Source of the DNA: an uncultured Moraxellaceae bacterium
GTDB taxonomy: Bacteria; Pseudomonadota; Gammaproteobacteria; Pseudomonadales; Moraxellaceae
Reading direction: 5' to 3'
Assembly (NCBI GenBank): GCA_937928295.1
Contig: CALEYY010000106.1
Location: 1-24,115 of the forward strand
DNA: 24,115 nt
In this document: piece by piece, positions 21,314 to 24,115 of the stretch
Layout: each line of letters starts with the position of its first letter
Position numbering within the stretch: position 1 is the first letter of the stretch
The notes under the pieces: model-generated
What the model was told of the DNA's origin: nothing
The model's input: the letters and a program-made list of their open reading frames with translations, nothing else
Database searches by the model: none
Made by a program: the position numbers and the translations under genes

Positions 21314-22500
21314 ATGGTCAAACCGGTCGATGCCTGGTTGCTGCCCGATGGGGTGGCGGATGTGCTGCCTGCTGAGGCGGCGCGTCTGGAATCGTTGCGC
21401 CGCCGCTTGCTGGATCGCTTTGCCAGCTGGGGTTATGCCCTCGTTTTTCCACCGCTGATGGAGTATCTCGATTCCCTGCTGACGGGCTCGGGGCGTGACC
21501 TCGACGATCTCACCTTCAAGATCACCGACCAGCTCAGCGGCCGCATGATGGGCGTGCGCGCCGACATGACGCCGCAGGTCGCGCGCCTAGATGCTCATTG
21601 TCTGCCGGTCACCGGCCCAGCCCGCTATTGCTACGCCGGTACCATCCTGCAGGCGCGCCCGACCGGTCTGTCGGCCTCGCGTTGCCCGGTGCAGATTGGC
21701 GCCGAGCTTTACGGTCACGCCGGCGTCGAAAGCGACATCGAAGTCATTCGGCTGATGCTCGACGGTCTGAGCTTGGCGGGCGCCAAAGACATCACGCTGG
21801 ATCTTGGCCATGTCGGCATCTTCCGTGCATTCATGCAGGCCGCCGATGTGTCGTCGCTGGCGGAGTGCGAGTTGCAAAGCATTCTGGCGCGCAAATCGCT
21901 GCCGGAATGGCAGGAGCAATTGCCCGCCCTCGTCGTGAAAGAAGTGATTGCTCAGGCGCTGGCACCCTTGCCGGGCCTGTGTGGCGATGCAGTGTGCTGG
22001 CTCGTGCTGCGCGTATCTGGTCGGCCGCTCCAATAGCGGTGGCCGATGCACTCACCGACATGCAGGCCGTGGTGTCCGCGCTGCATGTGTCGCATCCGCA
22101 AGTCACGCTGTATGTGGATCTCGGCGAGCTGCGCGGCTACCACTATCACACCGGGCTGGTCTTTGCCGCCTATGTGGCCGGCCAGCGCAGCGAGGTCGCC
22201 AAGGGCGGCCGCTACGATCATGTCGGTGAGGCTTTCGGGCGTGCGCGACCGGCGACCGGCTTCAGCGCCGACTTGAAGCAATGGCTCGACTTCGACACGC
22301 AGCCTGTCGCGGCGCGCGGCATTATTGCGCCGGCGGGCGAAGCGGCGGCACTGCTCGCGGCTATCGCCGAAGCACGCGCCAGCGGCCAGCGTGTGGTGCA
22401 GCAATTGCCGGGCTCGCCGCTAACGGCGCTTGAGGCCGGTTGTGACCGTGAATTCCTTTTTGACGATGGGCGCTGGCAAGTGCGCACCATCGCTTCCTGA
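21314..22500 (+). pseudogene. hisZ: ATP phosphoribosyltransferase regulatory subunit HisZ, frameshifted
   Basis: HisZ is a catalytically dead HisRS-like protein needed by short-form HisG for the first step of histidine synthesis. Frame one, from ATG 21314, encodes a normal HisZ N-terminus (WLLPDGVADVLPAEAARLE, VRADMTPQVARLDAH) as far as LCGDAV at codon 227 (21994), then 13 unrelated residues and a TAG at 22034-22036. The C-terminal part continues in another frame from about 21995 (VLARAARIWSAA, DLGELRGYHYHTG, KGGRYDHVGEAFGRARPATGFSADL) to the TGA at 22498-22500. Restoring one base (GTGTG to GTGGTG) gives a 395-residue protein of normal length. No slippery heptamer is seen. It is either a real one-base deletion or a sequencing error. 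Confidence 0.88.
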
Positions 22501-22523
22501 TCCTGCAAATTAGAGACTGAGTC

Positions 22524-23819
<1,296 letters not shown>

Positions 23820-23845
23820 TTGCGTGCCACGCGCGAGGTCGGCTC

Positions 23846-24115
23846 ATGAAATTTGAAACTTCGTTGACCTGGGATGCGCCACTGGCGCGAGTGCTGGCGA
23901 TGCTGACTTCGCCCGACTATGTGGTGCGCAAGGCCGAGATGGCCAAGCACGACGGTTTTACCGTCGTTGCGCATGAGGACGATGGTCGTCATTTTGCCAT
24001 TACCGCGCGCGTGCTCGGCAAGCCCAGCATCAAGCTGCCGGCCCTCGCGCAGAAGTTCGTGAAGTCGGATCAGGCCATCGAAATCGACCAGACCGATCGC
24101 TGGGATCGCGAAACT
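23846..24115 (+). CDS. DUF2505-like protein (partial, C-terminus outside window)
   Basis: An open frame of 90 codons starts at ATG 23846, with GAGG about seven bases upstream, and runs off the window. It begins MKFETSLTWDAPLARVLAML, followed by TSPDYVVRKAEMAKHDGF. This N-terminus, with a small beta-strand and a helix then S-P-x-Y, resembles DUF2505 (SRPBCC-fold) proteins as I recall them. No function is known. No signal peptide or membrane segment is visible. It lies 26 bases after purA and is probably co-transcribed. Confidence 0.7.
   Translation, partial: MKFETSLTWDAPLARVLAMLTSPDYVVRKAEMAKHDGFTVVAHEDDGRHFAITARVLGKPSIKLPALAQKFVKSDQAIEIDQTDRWDRET

Noticed and set aside
21994..22000. Programmed ribosomal frameshift in hisZ
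   Set aside because: The bases around the junction (GTGTGCTGG) have no slippery heptamer, and no known HisZ uses recoding; mutation or sequencing error is simpler.

Overview
The window is a GC-rich stretch of chromosome from a gammaproteobacterium. Its gene order matches the arrangement I recall from Pseudomonas and relatives: cyaY/lptM-lysA-dapF, ntrB-ntrC, trmL/secB-grxC-rhodanese, rsgA/orn/queG, and nnr-tsaE-amiB-mutL-miaA-hfq-hflX-hflK-hflC-hisZ-purA. Genus cannot be fixed from sequence reading alone. The content is almost entirely housekeeping. I see no insertion sequence, prophage, CRISPR array, tRNA or rRNA, and no gene-free stretch longer than about 270 bases.

Layout. (1) 1-2000: the start of dapF, lysA and the small lipoprotein gene lptM run leftward; cyaY diverges from lptM. 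(2) 2006-6131: rimO runs leftward and diverges from the nitrogen-control pair ntrB-ntrC. The 269-base gap between them holds a good candidate NtrC operator and a sigma-54-like promoter, which suggests autoregulation. (3) 6183-7523: a compact leftward cassette of an ECF-type sigma factor, a one-pass membrane protein that is probably its anti-sigma factor, and a secreted DUF3106-like protein, all with overlapping ends. This is the least understood part of the window. (4) 7621-10347: trmL (rightward) meets the leftward set rsgA, rhodanese, grxC, secB. (5) 10429-12099: orn meets queG tail to tail. (6) 12117-21193: one long rightward run, nnr-tsaE-amiB-mutL-miaA-hfq-hflX-hflK-hflC, covering metabolite repair, tRNA modification, cell-wall splitting, mismatch repair, RNA chaperone, ribosome rescue GTPase and FtsH control. 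Many junctions overlap by 1 to 4 bases. (7) 21194-24115: a terminator, then hisZ, purA and the start of a DUF2505-like gene.

Main points for a second look: hisZ is broken by an apparent one-base deletion near 21992-21996. Nnr is only the C-terminal dehydratase half of the usual bifunctional protein. The lptM gene is only 58 codons long and easily missed. The ntrBC control region looks like a self-regulated sigma-54 promoter. The sigma/anti-sigma/DUF3106 cassette lies between ntrC and trmL. I did not find a clearly new biological system. The cassette is the best candidate for undescribed biology here.
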